NCBI GenBank assembly: GCA_022376925.1
Contig: JAIOJX010000027.1
Coordinates: 18,369,471-18,433,470 of the forward strand
Length of the DNA: 64,000 nucleotides
Origin: Tragulus kanchil
Lineage: Eukaryota > Chordata > Mammalia > Artiodactyla > Tragulidae
Reading direction: 5' to 3'
Shown: in pieces, positions 34,883 to 46,536 of the stretch
How positions within the stretch are numbered: the stretch's first letter is position 1
Layout: each line of letters opens with the position of its first letter
Notes under the pieces: model-generated
What the model was told of the DNA's origin: nothing
Databases searched by the model: none
Seen by the model: the letters and a program-made list of their open reading frames with translations, nothing else
Program-made: the position numbers and the translations under genes

Positions 34883-36780
34883 CGAAGTAAAACTGTGAGA
34901 CCACTGCCTTGCTGTGGAAAGTACCACTGCAAGCGTGGCTCTGGCGGTGAAGTACTGAATTCAAATGTATTAACTGGCTGGACTCGGGTATCTTTGCACA
35001 ACACCTGCTTTGACTTCTTTACACCTAGGCCAATAATGTTCAGTTTATCCTGGGTGACCTTTGATATAAAAACTCAAATTCCATTGTTGTATCAATCAAT
35101 AAAAAAAATGTATTTAGGTACTATACATAATCACTTCTTATGAGACAAAGTGGAGATTCCCCAGTGGACAAGCAGCCAGCTCTCCCCAGTTGCATCACTC
35201 TTTTAAAGATTCCCATCTTTAGGAAGAAGCACCTATGCCTCCGGGGGACAGGCAGCGGGGAGGAGGAAAGACCCATACAGAAAACGCTCTGGACCATCCC
35301 AGTCGGTCCTGTTCTTCAGTTCCCTTGATTGAAGGCATTAAGTTTTATTTTATTAACTTCTCCCTTGCCCTTCCAGAGTTGAGGGTGCTCACTCCAGGGC
35401 CGGAGCAGAACGGCCCCGGGGAACCTCAGTGCAAAGGTTTGAACTCACAGCTGGGTATGATTAGAGGGATTGGGCGAGATCAGTGCTTGATTAAGTCTCA
35501 GCTGCTCTCTGTTTCCTCAGTTCCTGCAGGAGAATTAATCCACAGGTTCGAGTAAATTTTGGGTCTTAATGGATACCAGATACATGGAGCCCACCCAGAG
35601 CTCCAAGATCTAGCATTCCCTTGCTTCACATTTAAATTGTACAAATGAATTCATTCCTCCTTTCCCAGTGGCCACAATAACCTCATCTCACAGTGTTTCT
35701 CCCACGCTGCTTTGTTATTCCTCCCATTCTAAGAAAATGTACATTCTTCAGGGTGAGGTGCAGGTCTTAGCTTTTGTATTTTTAGATGATGAATTTAATG
35801 CCTTGAGGAGGAATTTAGTTCTGTTCACTCAGAAGTTAGTTGGCTGAATAAAGATGCATTCTGCTCTCCTCTTCTTAATTTGCATTTAAATGAACTTATA
35901 CCAGCTCTACAGTGAGCATTCTTCACTCTATATGTCTGCTGTATGTATGAATTTATGCCATCCTGGTGAAGGAGTCTTGAATTAGAGATGTGTGCTTATT
36001 ATCATAAATTGTCATCCTCTTGATACCACTGAAAGGAATTAGGTCATTAGATATTTTTGCTAGAACCCATGTTTGGGGATTCATATAACCCTTATTTTAT
36101 TGATACAGTTCATAGCAAAGGGAGGTTCTTCACCTAATCCCTTTCTTGCTAAATGAACATTCTTATATGGGTGAATCGAGGAACTCACTCAAAAGAGAAA
36201 ACTCAGCACAAAAGTAACACACACAGATTTGTTTAAACTTCAAGAGACTTCTATCTTCCTGGTAGATTATTATGATACCATTGACCTGTGAGACCAACAC
36301 TGGTAAGATCAGAGACATGTAAATAAAAATAAAGCATTCATCAATATAAATAAATCAAATAGGAATTTCCCTAACTAGCGTGTAACTTGTTTCCTTTTGT
36401 ACAGTCTAATTGCAGGAAGTAGCAGGAAAAAGAAGTTGAGAAAACTCAGAGTTTCATTTAATGCTCATGTGTTTCTCTGAAATTTTAATTTAACTAAATG
36501 AAAGAGGTAAATTTTCTATTGGTGACTTCTGGATTTGCTGGAATCGGCTTTAGATTTATGTGTTCAGTGTATTCCTTTCCAACAATTGGTTTGCCCAATA
36601 CTAACTGTACTAACAAGAATTTTGAAATCTAGTCTATATGTCACACTAGAAGTCAAGCAATATGAACAGTACATAAAATTGTGACACGGAGAAAATTAAA
36701 TAAAAAACGCTTTGAGAAAGAAGACACTAAAAAAATCAGGAAAAGATGTTGAGACTCAAGTTTCCAGTTCAGAGAAGAAC
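34883..36780. other. Unannotated unique sequence
   Basis: About 1.9 kb with no repeat or gene I can name. Frames of 62-106 codons (34895-35555) overlap in several frames and lack family resemblance. No clear splice-bounded exon seen. Confidence 0.45.
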
Positions 36781-37003
36781 GTGCGTGTGCGCTCAGTTGC
36801 TCAGTTATGTCAGATTCTGTGTGACCCCATCGACTGTAGCCCACCAGACTTTTCTGTCCACGTGATTCTCTGGGCAAGAATACTGGAGTTGGTTGCCATT
36901 TCCTTCTGCAGGGGATCTTCCCCACCCGGGGATCGAACCTGAGTCTCCTTGGTCTCCTGCTTTGGCAGGTGGGTTCTTTACCACTGCACCATGGGGGAAG
37001 CCT
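36781..37003 (-). mobile_element. Bov-A2/Bov-tA SINE, nearly complete
   Basis: Antisense: ctcagttgctcagttatgtc, gtagcccaccagacttttct, gggcaagaatactggagttg, ggatcttccccacccgggga, tgcaccatgggggaagcc. The right end holds the tRNA-like head. Confidence 0.9.
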
Positions 37004-37390
37004 TGGAGAAGTGCAAAGACATGCAGACAAAGCCTTTGTTATTCTCTGACTCTAAAAGTATTTTTCAGAAGCCTTCGAAATAAAAACGAATGATCAATAA
37101 GCCCTTTTTGAGAAAAGATAACATCTATCACTTCTCTTCTAAAGAACGGACAGTCAGCTAACAGAAAAGATCTGTTGGCTTATTTGAGCCCTACAGGAAG
37201 TCATCAGCATTTAAGATGATGAAGGACCCTGTTGGCTGGCTGGAAACACTGTATTTACAGTCACCATTGACTTGACCTCCCACCTCCCTTTTGTTGATTT
37301 CTCCAGGTATGAGCCGAGCTTTGTCCTGTTCCTCGTTAGACACCTTCGGTGTAACTGGCCAGCGGGGGTCTTTTTCTAGGAATAAGGGTC
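37004..37390. other. Unannotated unique sequence
   Basis: Nothing recognised between the SINE and the GC-richer patch at 37.4 kb. Confidence 0.4.
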
Positions 37391-37560
37391 TGATATGAAT
37401 GTGTCAAGGCTCTGCACAGCTTTCTCTGCCGCTAGGATCCGGCCAATCAGGACCGGGGTCCCTTGGCCAGAGACTCGGGCTCAGCGGGAGGCAGCGCCTG
37501 GGAGGAAGGGGGCTACTTTTGCACTGGAGTGTGGCCTTGCTGTATCTTCCCTGCTGTTCA
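37391..37560. promoter_or_regulatory. GC-rich patch with CCAAT box (candidate only)
   Basis: ggccaatcagg at 37441-37451 is a close match to the NF-Y CCAAT-box consensus. About six CpG dinucleotides fall within 37,420-37,510, unusual for this window. No TATA box, initiator or downstream exon could be shown. Frames here (up to 137 codons, 37395-37808) look like by-products of GC content. Confidence 0.25.
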
Positions 37561-38840
37561 GCTCCAGGTTTCAGAGGCTCCTGACCCGGGAGCTTTCATC
37601 AGCCTTAGACCCGCTTTTAATAACAACAAACGCAGGGCATCTGGGGAGTTGTTCACCCACGTCTAGAACTCTGACAAATGACTCCTCACCGTTCTGCCTG
37701 GTGAGGTCCACCACCACTTCATGGGCCATATCTCCTCCCCTGCAGCCGTCCTGGAGGCAAAACCAAACATCACCTTCTGGAATGAAATCTGCAAATAAAA
37801 ACAAATGAACCCACCTCTCTACCAGCCCCTGCCACCCCACCCTGGGGGGAGGTCTATTGGAGCCCAGTGGTTACTTTAATGTTGTCTTTTACAGCTTTTT
37901 GTGCTGAATGCTTTGGACAGGCCCCGTCCTCTCTGTGGGTCAGCTGCTTCATTCACCATGAGGAGGCCTTCTGCTCCTGGGGTTCCAGCCCGCGGACTCC
38001 ATTCTCAGCTTGCAGTCCTGCCTGAGGCAACAAGCAGGCTGCAAAATGTTTACCTAACACGTCAGATAGTGTTAGCCTCTCACTGATTCAGCAAGTCCAG
38101 CACTGTCTGTCTCAGGTTTCCCTTCTGGCATGGATGTAACATCAGCTCTTCGAGCGCCGTGATAGTGGTTTAAGTGAACTGCTTGCAGACTCTGTCTGGA
38201 GACTGGCAGGATGGTCTAGGAAGCAGCCAGTGTCCTGAATGCAGTGTTTCCTTCAGGGAGTGTCCGAGTCGAGGTGCTTTGATGACCTTGCATGCTCACT
38301 TTCTGGGGACTCATGAAGCGTCTGTTTCTAGGACGATTTCTCCTTATCTTCCACCGCGTATATTTCTCTCCAGACCACCCTCCTTATGTGTGTATGTGAT
38401 CACAGGGCTCTTCTTGAATCAGATTTCTTTTCCTATGCTCTTCTTTTTCCAACGATTCAACTCATCTCTCAATTTTCTGGACGCTGTGCTTCCTACACAC
38501 TCCACATTCAAAAGTTCACCTTTCCACGTCCTCAGCTGATTTCAAGTCTGTAACTTTCCTCTCACGGGTCAGACAGTATGCTGAGAGCATCCAGTTCAGA
38601 AATTTCCCAGAGCTAGGTGAGCTGGAGAATTTCCACATGTTATACATGCTTATCTGGTAAAATGTTAGGAGTAATTGCTGAGGACTCTAGGGTACAAGAA
38701 TTTCCTGTTTGTATCATGTAACTTTCTGGATATGACGTGAGCCGAGAATGACAAACAAGAATCTGTGTTAAAGAGTTTCAAAGGTTAGGTTCTCATAGGC
38801 TGTGAAGACCCTGGTCCAGGGAGAATATTTTTAATTCCTC
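37561..38840. other. Unannotated unique sequence
   Basis: GC moderately raised to about 38.3 kb. Open frames on both strands (37571-37840 minus; 38174-38539 plus) overlap others and are unlike any family I know. No repeat identified. Confidence 0.4.
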
Positions 38841-38844
38841 CAGT

Positions 38845-39088
38845 CCAGTGGGCCTCAATGGGGCATGTGTGTGGCGGGGGTGGGGGGAAGGTATTTTGCC
38901 CCCAGGGGACACAACATGTCCAGAGACCTTTTTGGGAAAAGCGGTCTGTAATGACATCTACTAGGTAGAGGCCAGGGATGGTGCTATGCTAAGCATCTCA
39001 GGATGGATTACTCATAGAGCTTCCTCACCCCCAAACAAAGAACTGTCTGGCCCCAGATGTCAATAATTGTAAGGCCGAGAAGCTCCAT
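38845..39088 (-). mobile_element. MER5A-like hAT-Charlie DNA transposon remnant
   Basis: Reverse of the MER5A consensus as I remember it: cagtgggcctcaatggggc at one end, ttgcccccaggggacacaac, atgtccagagacctttttgg, gtagaggccagggatggtgc, acaaagaactgtctggcccc and gatgtcaataattgtaaggc at the other. Non-autonomous, with no coding capacity. Confidence 0.82.
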
Positions 39089-39149
39089 CCTAGTCTGTGC
39101 CAATCCTCATCTCAGTGTTTTAATCCTCGTACAAGATAATAAATGATAA

Positions 39150-39360
39150 ATGTGGTTCCCTGGTAGCTCAGTGGTAAAGAATCTGCCTACCAACCCCGGA
39201 GACCTGGGTTCGATCCCTGAGTCAGGAAGATCCCCTGGAGAAGGAAATGGCAACTCACTCCAGTATTCTTGCCTGGAGGATCCCATGGACAGAGGAGCCG
39301 CTGGGCAACTGTCCGTGGGGTGGCAAAGAGTCAGACATGAACTAGCGACTAAATGACAAC
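39150..39360 (+). mobile_element. Bov-tA SINE
   Basis: Head ttccctggtagctcagtggt, B box GGTTCGATCCC, then agatcccctggagaaggaaa, gcctggaggatcccatggac, ggtggcaaagagtcagacat. Essentially complete. Confidence 0.92.
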
Positions 39361-39462
39361 AAATAATGAATAAATTGCATTATAGAATTAAGATTTGAGG
39401 AATCAAGACAGGAATGAACTCAGTGTTCCAAACCAGAATGGGTGCTCCATTCTGCTCACAGT

Positions 39463-39648
39463 ATGTATGTTAGTTGCTCAGTCGTTTCCAACTCTTCGCA
39501 GTCCCATGTAGAGAAGCCCACCAGGCTCCTCTGTCCGTGGGATTTCCCAGGCAAGAACATTGGAGTGGGTTGCCATGCCTTTCTCCAGGGGCACTTCCTG
39601 ACTCAGGGGCCGAACCCAGGTCTGCCACATTACAGGCAGATCCATTCT
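39463..39648 (-). mobile_element. Bov-A2/Bov-tA SINE, antisense
   Basis: ttagttgctcagtcgtttcc, cccaccaggctcctctgtcc, ggcaagaacattggagtggg and ccgaacccaggtctgccaca mark the antisense element. Confidence 0.9.
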
Positions 39649-39744
39649 GCTCACTAGAGCTCCTCTGTTCATCTCGTTGATGCGAAGTCATGCCTCTCTG
39701 CCTGGACTTAAACCCTATCTTCCAGCCAGCTCTCACTTCCTGGG

Positions 39745-39960
39745 ACTGGCCCGCTCCAGCCCAGCTGTGCTGGCTCCTCCCGCCAGCGGCCACGCGTAGT
39801 TAGCCCTCAGTCTCCACCTTGACAGCGTGCAGACCCGCAAGACCAAAGGAGCAGGACCCAGAGACGATCTGGCATCGGGAACCGCCTGGGTCGCCACCGC
39901 GTCTTCTAAACCCGAAAGTCCCTTGATGACTTTCGGCACCGCTCCCGTCGTGCGCCAGGT
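39745..39960. promoter_or_regulatory. Short CpG-rich cluster (candidate CpG island)
   Basis: By eye I count about 20 CpG dinucleotides between 39752 and 39953. This density is near the uncorrected expectation and far above the rest of the window. The sequence is not part of any repeat I recognise. At about 0.2 kb it is short for a classical promoter island. A minus-strand frame (39733-39939) crosses it without family resemblance. It could be a promoter, an unmethylated enhancer or an untranslated first exon. Confidence 0.35.
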
Positions 39961-40631
39961 CCTGTTGATACCAGTGCTGTCACTGGAATGAAGTTAAACT
40001 CAGTGTATTTTTTCCTCTCGTTATAACTGGCAGTAATTTTGCAAGTTCCCAGCTACCGTGGAATCCATTTGGAGCAGGCTAAGAAAGCAAACAAGCGCCA
40101 GTATGAAATGTAATTGTGGTCGCCACATGTGAAAAAGGTTAGCTACTCAACTTCTCTCGTGAGCTCTCTTCCAGTTAACAGACGCTCGCTTTTGCTTCGA
40201 CCAAATATATTTCACGAATAGGAAATGGAGACAATTATCTGGATGTTTTATTTAAAGAAAAATGGCTTTTCCTGGAAATACTCAGATTATAAAGACAAAA
40301 TGACTCTTAAACTATGTTGCCAGAGGGTGTATTAACATGTTCAGATTATTTATCAGAGAGATGTGGAAGTCCATGCTAGGCTCAGGTCTGGAAAATATGA
40401 CAGGACGTGGTTAATAAGTGCATGCATGCTATAGACTGACTGTATTTTTGTGTGTGTGTGTCAATAAAAACCTTAGGAATGTCAGCATATACACTTTTAC
40501 ATTCAAGCTTTCAAACCCTAGTAGTCTTATTTCAATATAAATTATGTTAGAGAATGTTCAGATATCAGCACATACATGGGCTATGTGAAATTGTTTCTTT
40601 CTAATTTTAAAAATAATTATTTTTTTGAAAT
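39961..40631. other. Unannotated unique sequence
   Basis: AT-rich with a short TG run near 40448. No gene or repeat identified. Confidence 0.45.
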
Positions 40632-40925
40632 TCTTTTTTAAAATTTTATTGACGTATAGTTCATTTACCATGTTGTGTTACTTTCTGCTGTACAGCAAAG
40701 TGATTCAGCTACACACACACACTCTTTTTCCTACTCTTTTCTGTTGTGTTTTCTGTTAGTTCAAGATACTAAATATAGTTCTCTGTGCTATGCAGTAGGA
40801 CCTTATTATTTGCTCATCCTATAGATAATAGTTTGCATCTTAATCTTCAACCTTCAGTCCTCCTCTCCTCCATTCCTTCTTTCCCTTGGCAATTACTAAT
40901 GAAATTCTTTTTTATTTTTTTTTTT
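40632..40925 (-). mobile_element. L1 3'UTR fragment, antisense
   Basis: ttattgacgtatagttcatt, tgctgtacagcaaagtgatt, agttctctgtgctatgcagt and ggaccttattatttgctcat are antisense artiodactyl L1 3'UTR. The left edge of pair L falls inside it, and its right part recurs at 41746-42001. Confidence 0.85.
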
Positions 40926-42832
40926 AAATCTAGCTACAGATTGTGGTAGTGAATCTCTTGAGGATAGCGGCTAGCTAGTTTGTCCCAGAACTCATGGGGA
41001 TAATGATGCTGGTTTATGATCTGACTGCACAGATAGGAAAAGAGGCTTCACTTAATATTAGAAAGAACATCAAACAAACCAACAAAACCCCTGAAGTTCA
41101 CTAAGATAATAGAAAAATCTTAAGCAGCCGTTAGAAAGTTTGAATACCTCTGACATCCTGAGATAGCCGTAAATCTGTAGCAATAAATGCAATTTTCTCT
41201 TATAGCCAGTGGCTACTTCCCACCAGGTTAAAATCCTGTATCTGTCTCTCCGATCCATTCATTTAACCAGCTTCATGAAAGTACAATTTATTTCTAAAAT
41301 TTAAAGTTCTCTCTCAGCCTGACAAAAGCAAATCATCCACTGGTTTAAAGTCTTTTCAAGGTGGACTATGTCTCCTCTAAAAATCGTATGTCAACAACTG
41401 AGTCATGTTCTGGCATCTCATTTACGTTTAGATGGGTCGGTATAAACACCTCATTGTCTCAGTAGATGGATTTCTTTGGCCACTTTAAAACAAATATTTA
41501 AATGTGACATCTTAAAGAACATGTTTCCATGGGTCGAGAAAATACTCTGGTAAAAAATCAGGAAACCTTGAGGTTCTTACAGCCAAACCTTGAGGTTCTT
41601 ACAGCCACTACAAGTTTCTTAATCATATTTAATTCATCTTGTAAGTCAACTGTATTTGTACAAACGAAAGCACACATTTTGTTCAAGTAGACCAATGTGC
41701 AAAAAGCCCTGTGGTACACAGAGTCCTTTTATACTTATTGTTTTTATGTTGTGTTACTTTCTGCTGTACAGCAAAGTGATTCAGCTACACACACACACTC
41801 TTTTTCCTACTCTTTTCTGTTGTGTTTTCTGTTAGTTCAAGATACTAAATATAGTTCTCTGTGCTATGCAGTAGGACCTTATTATTTGCTCATCCTATAG
41901 ATAATAGTTTGCATCTTAATCTTCAACCTTCAGTCCTCCTCTCCTCCATTCCTTCTTTCCCTTGGCAATTACTAATGAAATTCTTTTTTATTTTTTTTTT
42001 TAAATCTAGCTACAGATTGTGGTAGTGAATCTCTTGAGGATAGCGGCTAGCTAGTTTGTCCCAGAACTCATGGGGATAATGATGCTGGTTTATGATCTGA
42101 CTGCACAGATAGGAAAAGAGGCTTCACTTAATATTAGAAAGAACATCAAACAAACCAACAAAACCCCTGAAGTTCACTAAGATAATAGAAAAATCTTAAG
42201 CAGCCGTTAGAAAGTTTGAATACCTCTGACATCCTGAGATAGCCGTAAATCTGTAGCAATAAATGCAATTTTCTCTTATAGCCAGTGGCTACTTCCCACC
42301 AGGTTAAAATCCTGTATCTGTCTCTCCGATCCATTCATTTAACCAGCTTCATGAAAGTACAATTTATTTCTAAAATTTAAAGTTCTCTCTCAGCCTGACA
42401 AAAGCAAATCATCCACTGGTTTAAAGTCTTTTCAAGGTGGACTATGTCTCCTCTAAAAATCGTATGTCAACAACTGAGTCATGTTCTGGCATCTCATTTA
42501 CGTTTAGATGGGTCGGTATAAACACCTCATTGTCTCAGTAGATGGATTTCTTTGGCCACTTTAAAACAAATATTTAAATGTGACATCTTAAAGAACATGT
42601 TTCCATGGGTCGAGAAAATACTCTGGTAAAAAAAAAATCAGGAAACCTTGAGGTTCTTACAGCCAAACCTTGAGGTTCTTACAGCCACTACAAGTTTCTT
42701 AATCATATTTAATTCATCTTGTAAGTCAACTGTATTTGTACAAACGAAAGCACACATTTTGTTCAAGTAGACCAATGTGCAAAAAGCCCTGTGGTACACA
42801 GAGTCCTTTTATACTTATTGTTTTTTTATGTT
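40670..42832. repeat. Tandem direct duplication L (~1.08 kb x2)
   Basis: Copy 1 is 40670-41750 and copy 2 41746-42832, sharing atgtt at the joint. Spacing is 1076, rising to 1080-1082 through A-run (6 versus 10) and T-run differences in the last ~200 bp. Both copies contain a perfect 22-base internal tandem repeat, aaccttgaggttcttacagc plus two bases, near 41560-41605. Confidence 0.95.
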
Positions 42833-43937
42833 TTTATTTCATATCAAGGGTTTCCACTGGCACCCTTGGCAGTCTCAGAATTGGAATGAGCAGTAAAGAT
42901 GTCACAGGCAGTGCCCGAGAGGAATTTAGTTCATTGGCCGAATAATAATCTTGCATAAATGATCCAACCGAGAAGCCTAATTTAAGATATTTCATCTATT
43001 TCCATTTTTAGGAGTGGAATAAACAACATCAAAGCATAATTGAACAAGGCTTATGGGTTTGGACACTTGCATGTTGTAGTTGGGTGGAAGTTTGTAAAAA
43101 GGAAAAAAAGGACTTTCTATTCTAGTGCAACACAGCACATTTTAATTTCCAAATACTCTTTACTAGAATCTCCACAATTATATGAGGAAACAAAGGATTA
43201 TGATACACATAAAGTTTAGTTGTAAGTTCACGTTTTTATTGACACTTGAATATTAGTCTCCATTCAAACAGTCTTCCTATTTTAAAACTAACATCTATTC
43301 CTGTACAGTTCACCAGTGTTTTTCCTTCAGAAAGTTTCTCAGATATTTTCAGAGTACCCACGCCATGGCTGGACTATGAAATCCTTCATCTTACATAGGA
43401 TGTGTCCTTTCATAACGGACAGGGTCTATAGCTTGTTAATTAATCATATCTTAGTCTCATCTGGTGTAAAAAAATAGTCTTTTCCAGATAATTCACTCTC
43501 CGCCAGGAAAGATTAGATTTCATATTTCATCTCCCAGTGTCTTGGGATTGTGTCTGAGTGTACCTGCTGGGACCAGAGATCATTCCATTGACCTATGGAG
43601 ATCAGAGAAAGGTCGTGGCTCATATTGTACCCAAAGAAAACCTAATGCCATTTAATAGCCTTCTAAGGGGCAGAAATGACAGTCCTTGGAATAGTTAGCC
43701 TACAGTTATTTGAAAGCCCTGCCTCCTTTTTGAAAAGGAAAGCAGACAAATGTCATTCCTGTTCACCCACTATGCAGGTCACTGTTGAGTCTTCTGAGAG
43801 GAGGTCAGCACTAGGTCCTGCCCAGAGCTCTCTGGTCATTTTAATAACACACCAAAGAGGAGATCAAATAAACTGGGTGGTAAAGGAACAAGTGCTGTGC
43901 TTCGTTGGGAACAAGGGAGTGGCAGGTGACAGCAGGG
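42833..43937. other. Unannotated unique sequence
   Basis: AT-rich, no gene or named repeat. A 132-codon frame starting at 43676 runs into the SINE at 43938 and is not convincing. Confidence 0.45.
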
Positions 43938-44060
43938 GGACTGCCTGGGTGGCCCAGGGGTTCAGACTTCACCTTCCAGTGCAGGGGCACAGGTTTGCTT
44001 CCTGGTCAGGAAGCTCAGATCCCACATGCCTCATGGGTAAAAAACCAAAACACAAACCAG
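43938..44060 (+). mobile_element. Diverged tRNA-type SINE
   Basis: gggactgcctgggtggccca, ggtttgcttcctggtcagga and gatcccacatgcctcatggg resemble an old short tRNA-derived SINE. Confidence 0.75.
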
Positions 44061-44137
44061 AAGCAATATTTTAACAAATTCCATAAAGAGTTTAAAAAAT
44101 GGTCCACATTAAAAAAAAAAAAATCTTAAGCAAAAAT

Positions 44138-44477
44138 ACCATGAAGGGGCTTCCCTGGTGGTCCAGTGGGTAAGGACACCGCCTTGCAGTGCAAGGGGCG
44201 CCGGTTCGAGCCCTGGCCTGGGAAGATCCCACGTGCCGTGGAGTGGCTGGACCCACGTGTCCAATTACTGAGCCAGAGCTCTGGAGCACATGCACCCAGA
44301 GCCAGCGCTCTGCAACGACAGACGCCACCGTGATGGGAGGCCCGCAGGAGCCAAAGAACAAAAACGGATGAAAATAGAGAAATGAAAGACCAATAGAAGC
44401 GGCCCACCCGCTCCCCACCCCCAATAAATAAATAAATGTTTTTAAAAAAAATTAAAAAAGAAAAAAACACCATGAAG
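44138..44477 (+). mobile_element. CHR-like SINE, long-tail form, with target-site duplication
   Basis: Element 44147-44468 flanked by accatgaag (44138-44146 and 44469-44477). Head ggggcttccctggtggtcca, B box GGTTCGAGCCC, core ccacgtgccgtggagtggct, signature agaccaatagaagcggccca, a C-rich tract, then AATAAATAAATAAATG and A-runs. One of the best preserved copies. Confidence 0.94.
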
Positions 44478-44514
44478 TGTGACTGTGTATGGCAGGGAGG
44501 GGGACTGATAAAGT

Positions 44515-44789
44515 CAATTTTGAGATTTAAAAAAAAAAAAATTTTTTTTTTTGTTTCTAAGTCATTACTCATCTATCTTCATCCATCTTTTTTATTCTTT
44601 TGGCATGTGTGGGCCTCATTGCAGTGGATGCATGCACCCCAGAGCACTGGCTCGTAATTGGACACATTGGTCCAGCCACTCTGTGGCACGTGGGGTTTTC
44701 CCAGGCTGGGAATTGAACCGGTGCTCCCTGCACTGCAATGCAGACTCTTTACCCACTGGATCACCAGGGAAGCCCCAATTTTGTGATTT
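44515..44789 (-). mobile_element. Older CHR-like SINE in opposite orientation
   Basis: Antisense element 44529-44775 between near-repeats caattttgagattt (44515-44528) and caattttgtgattt (44776-44789). The body is diverged and partly deleted (ggcatgtgtgggcctcattg; cgtaattggacacattggtc). It lies about 60 bp from the sense SINE at 44147-44468. Confidence 0.9.
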
Positions 44790-45566
44790 TTTTTTTCACT
44801 CCTCACTTTTCTTGTCACAGGCTATCCGGAAGTGGCTGTTTATGCTTCTGGAAGCAGGTACTGATAATGCACTATATCCACACTGTCTATTGTCTTGGGA
44901 GGAGGAGAGAAATGCCTGGCTTTTAAATGAACAGAGGCTTTGGGGTACAGAGGTGGATCAATTTCCTTCCTTAGACGCCTTGGTACACATGCTGCTTAAG
45001 AGGAAGCCGACATTTCTCTTTTTCCTTTTGTATGATTGACAGTCTTCTCCCTCGGGCCCTGTGGTGAGGTTGAGGTTGTCAGGATCCCAAGTCTGCATTC
45101 CCAAACCCTTTCTCTTTACCCTGGATGCCGTTCCCTTGCGCCCAACAAATCGCAACATCCGTTCTTTTGCCACCCAGCTTATTTGATCCCCGCGGAAGAT
45201 GAATGGCTTTGACTAAGAAAATTAAACAATGGCAGAACTAAAGTGCAGCACAGACTAAACCTAAGTGCCCTGTAGGATTTCCTCTCTTTATTCCTATTTC
45301 TGAAATCAGGCCTGGGTTTCTTTGCTCTCCATGACTGTGTACTGGAATTCTTTAAAATCACTGGTGTTTCTCTTTAAAAATTTGAAATTATGGTCATTTG
45401 TCTGTCATAGCTTTCTTTTTAGTAAGAAGCAGCTGCTGTGAATGAATGGTCAAGATATAGAATGTGGAAATATGGGATGGGGCCTTGACTCTGTCATGAG
45501 GCCATTTGGTCCTAGCTCCCAGATCTGTGAATTCAGAATATTGGCTTTCTCACTTGCACGGCAGAA
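44790..45566. other. Unannotated unique sequence
   Basis: No gene or repeat named. The long plus frame 44551-45039 is open mostly through the SINE and has no family resemblance in its distal part. Confidence 0.4.
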
Positions 45567-45973
45567 GCCATAGTTGGCTTGCTTTGAGCTTTAGGATAGT
45601 TGGGAAGATGTGAAAAAAAATATATAGATAAACATTCTATATAAAAATGTATATAAAACAATTTGGAAATTTTACCATAGAGTAAATACAAAAGAAATTA
45701 GACTGATAAATCTTAGAGCAAACTTAACTTACTAAATACACATGAGTCAAACACGAACAGGAAAGTATTATTAAAGCCTCTTCCAGTGTTTTATGGAATA
45801 TGAGTGAATCAGTGAAGAGATACCAAAATTTTAACTGGCCAATAGGATTTCTGAGTGGCTGTTGTCACAATGACATTACAGATTTTCATCTTGAGCTGTA
45901 ACTTGAGCAATGACCAAATCCTCATCACATGCCAAAGTATTTTGTCACCCATTTCCATCATCTTGAAAAATAC

Positions 45974-46140
45974 AGGGACTTTCCTGGTGGTCTGGCAGTT
46001 AAGACTCTGTGCTTCTAATGCAGGAGTCCCAGGTTTGATCCCTGGTCAGGGAACTAGATCCCACATGCCACAACTAAGACCCAGTGCAGCCAAATTAAGA
46101 TAAATAAAGCAATAATTGAAAGAAAGAAAGAAAGAAAAAA
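45974..46140 (+). mobile_element. Short tRNA-type SINE with GAAA-repeat tail
   Basis: gggactttcctggtggtctg, ggtttgatccctggtcaggg, actagatcccacatgccaca and a (GAAA)n tail near 46118-46135. Duplicate at 47160-47326. Confidence 0.85.
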
Positions 46141-46216
46141 AAAACTACTTCAGGAAAGGAACTGTGGCTTCCTTAGGAAAAAAGAAAAAGAAAATACAAT
46201 AATTAAAGTCCTAAAT

Positions 46217-46536
46217 GGGGGCTTCCCTGGTAACTCAGTGGTGAACAGTTTGCCTGCCAATATGATAGACACAGGTTTGATCCCTGATCCGGGAAGATCC
46301 CACATGCCATGGAGCAACTAAGCCCATGAGTCACAACTGTTGAGCCTCGGTGCTGCAAGTACGCAGCCCGTGTGCCCTAGAGCCTGAGTTCCACAGCAAG
46401 AGAAGTCACCACAACAAGAAGCCTGCTTGCCTCAACTAGAGAGGAGCCCCCACTCCCTGCAACTAGAGAAGAGCCTGTGGCAGCAATGAAGACCCAGGAT
46501 AGCCAAAAATAATTAAATAATATATTTTTTTAAAGT
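46217..46536 (+). mobile_element. tRNA-derived SINE (long ruminant type) with imperfect target-site duplication
   Basis: Head ggggcttccctggtaactca, diverged B box (GGTTTGATCCC), body with tgttgagcctcggtgctgca, aagagaagtcaccacaacaa and ccaaaaataattaaataata. Flanks aaagtcctaaatgg and aaagtgctgaatgg agree at 12 of 14 positions. Duplicate at about 47403-47722. Confidence 0.88.

Noticed and set aside
37395..37840. 137-codon plus frame and 89-codon minus frame as a coding exon
   Set aside because: Both strands are open at once, as expected in GC-richer DNA. Neither peptide resembles a family I know, and no convincing splice sites or codon bias could be shown.
44551..45039. 162-codon plus frame as a gene
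   Set aside because: The first half is antisense SINE sequence, and the rest has no family resemblance.
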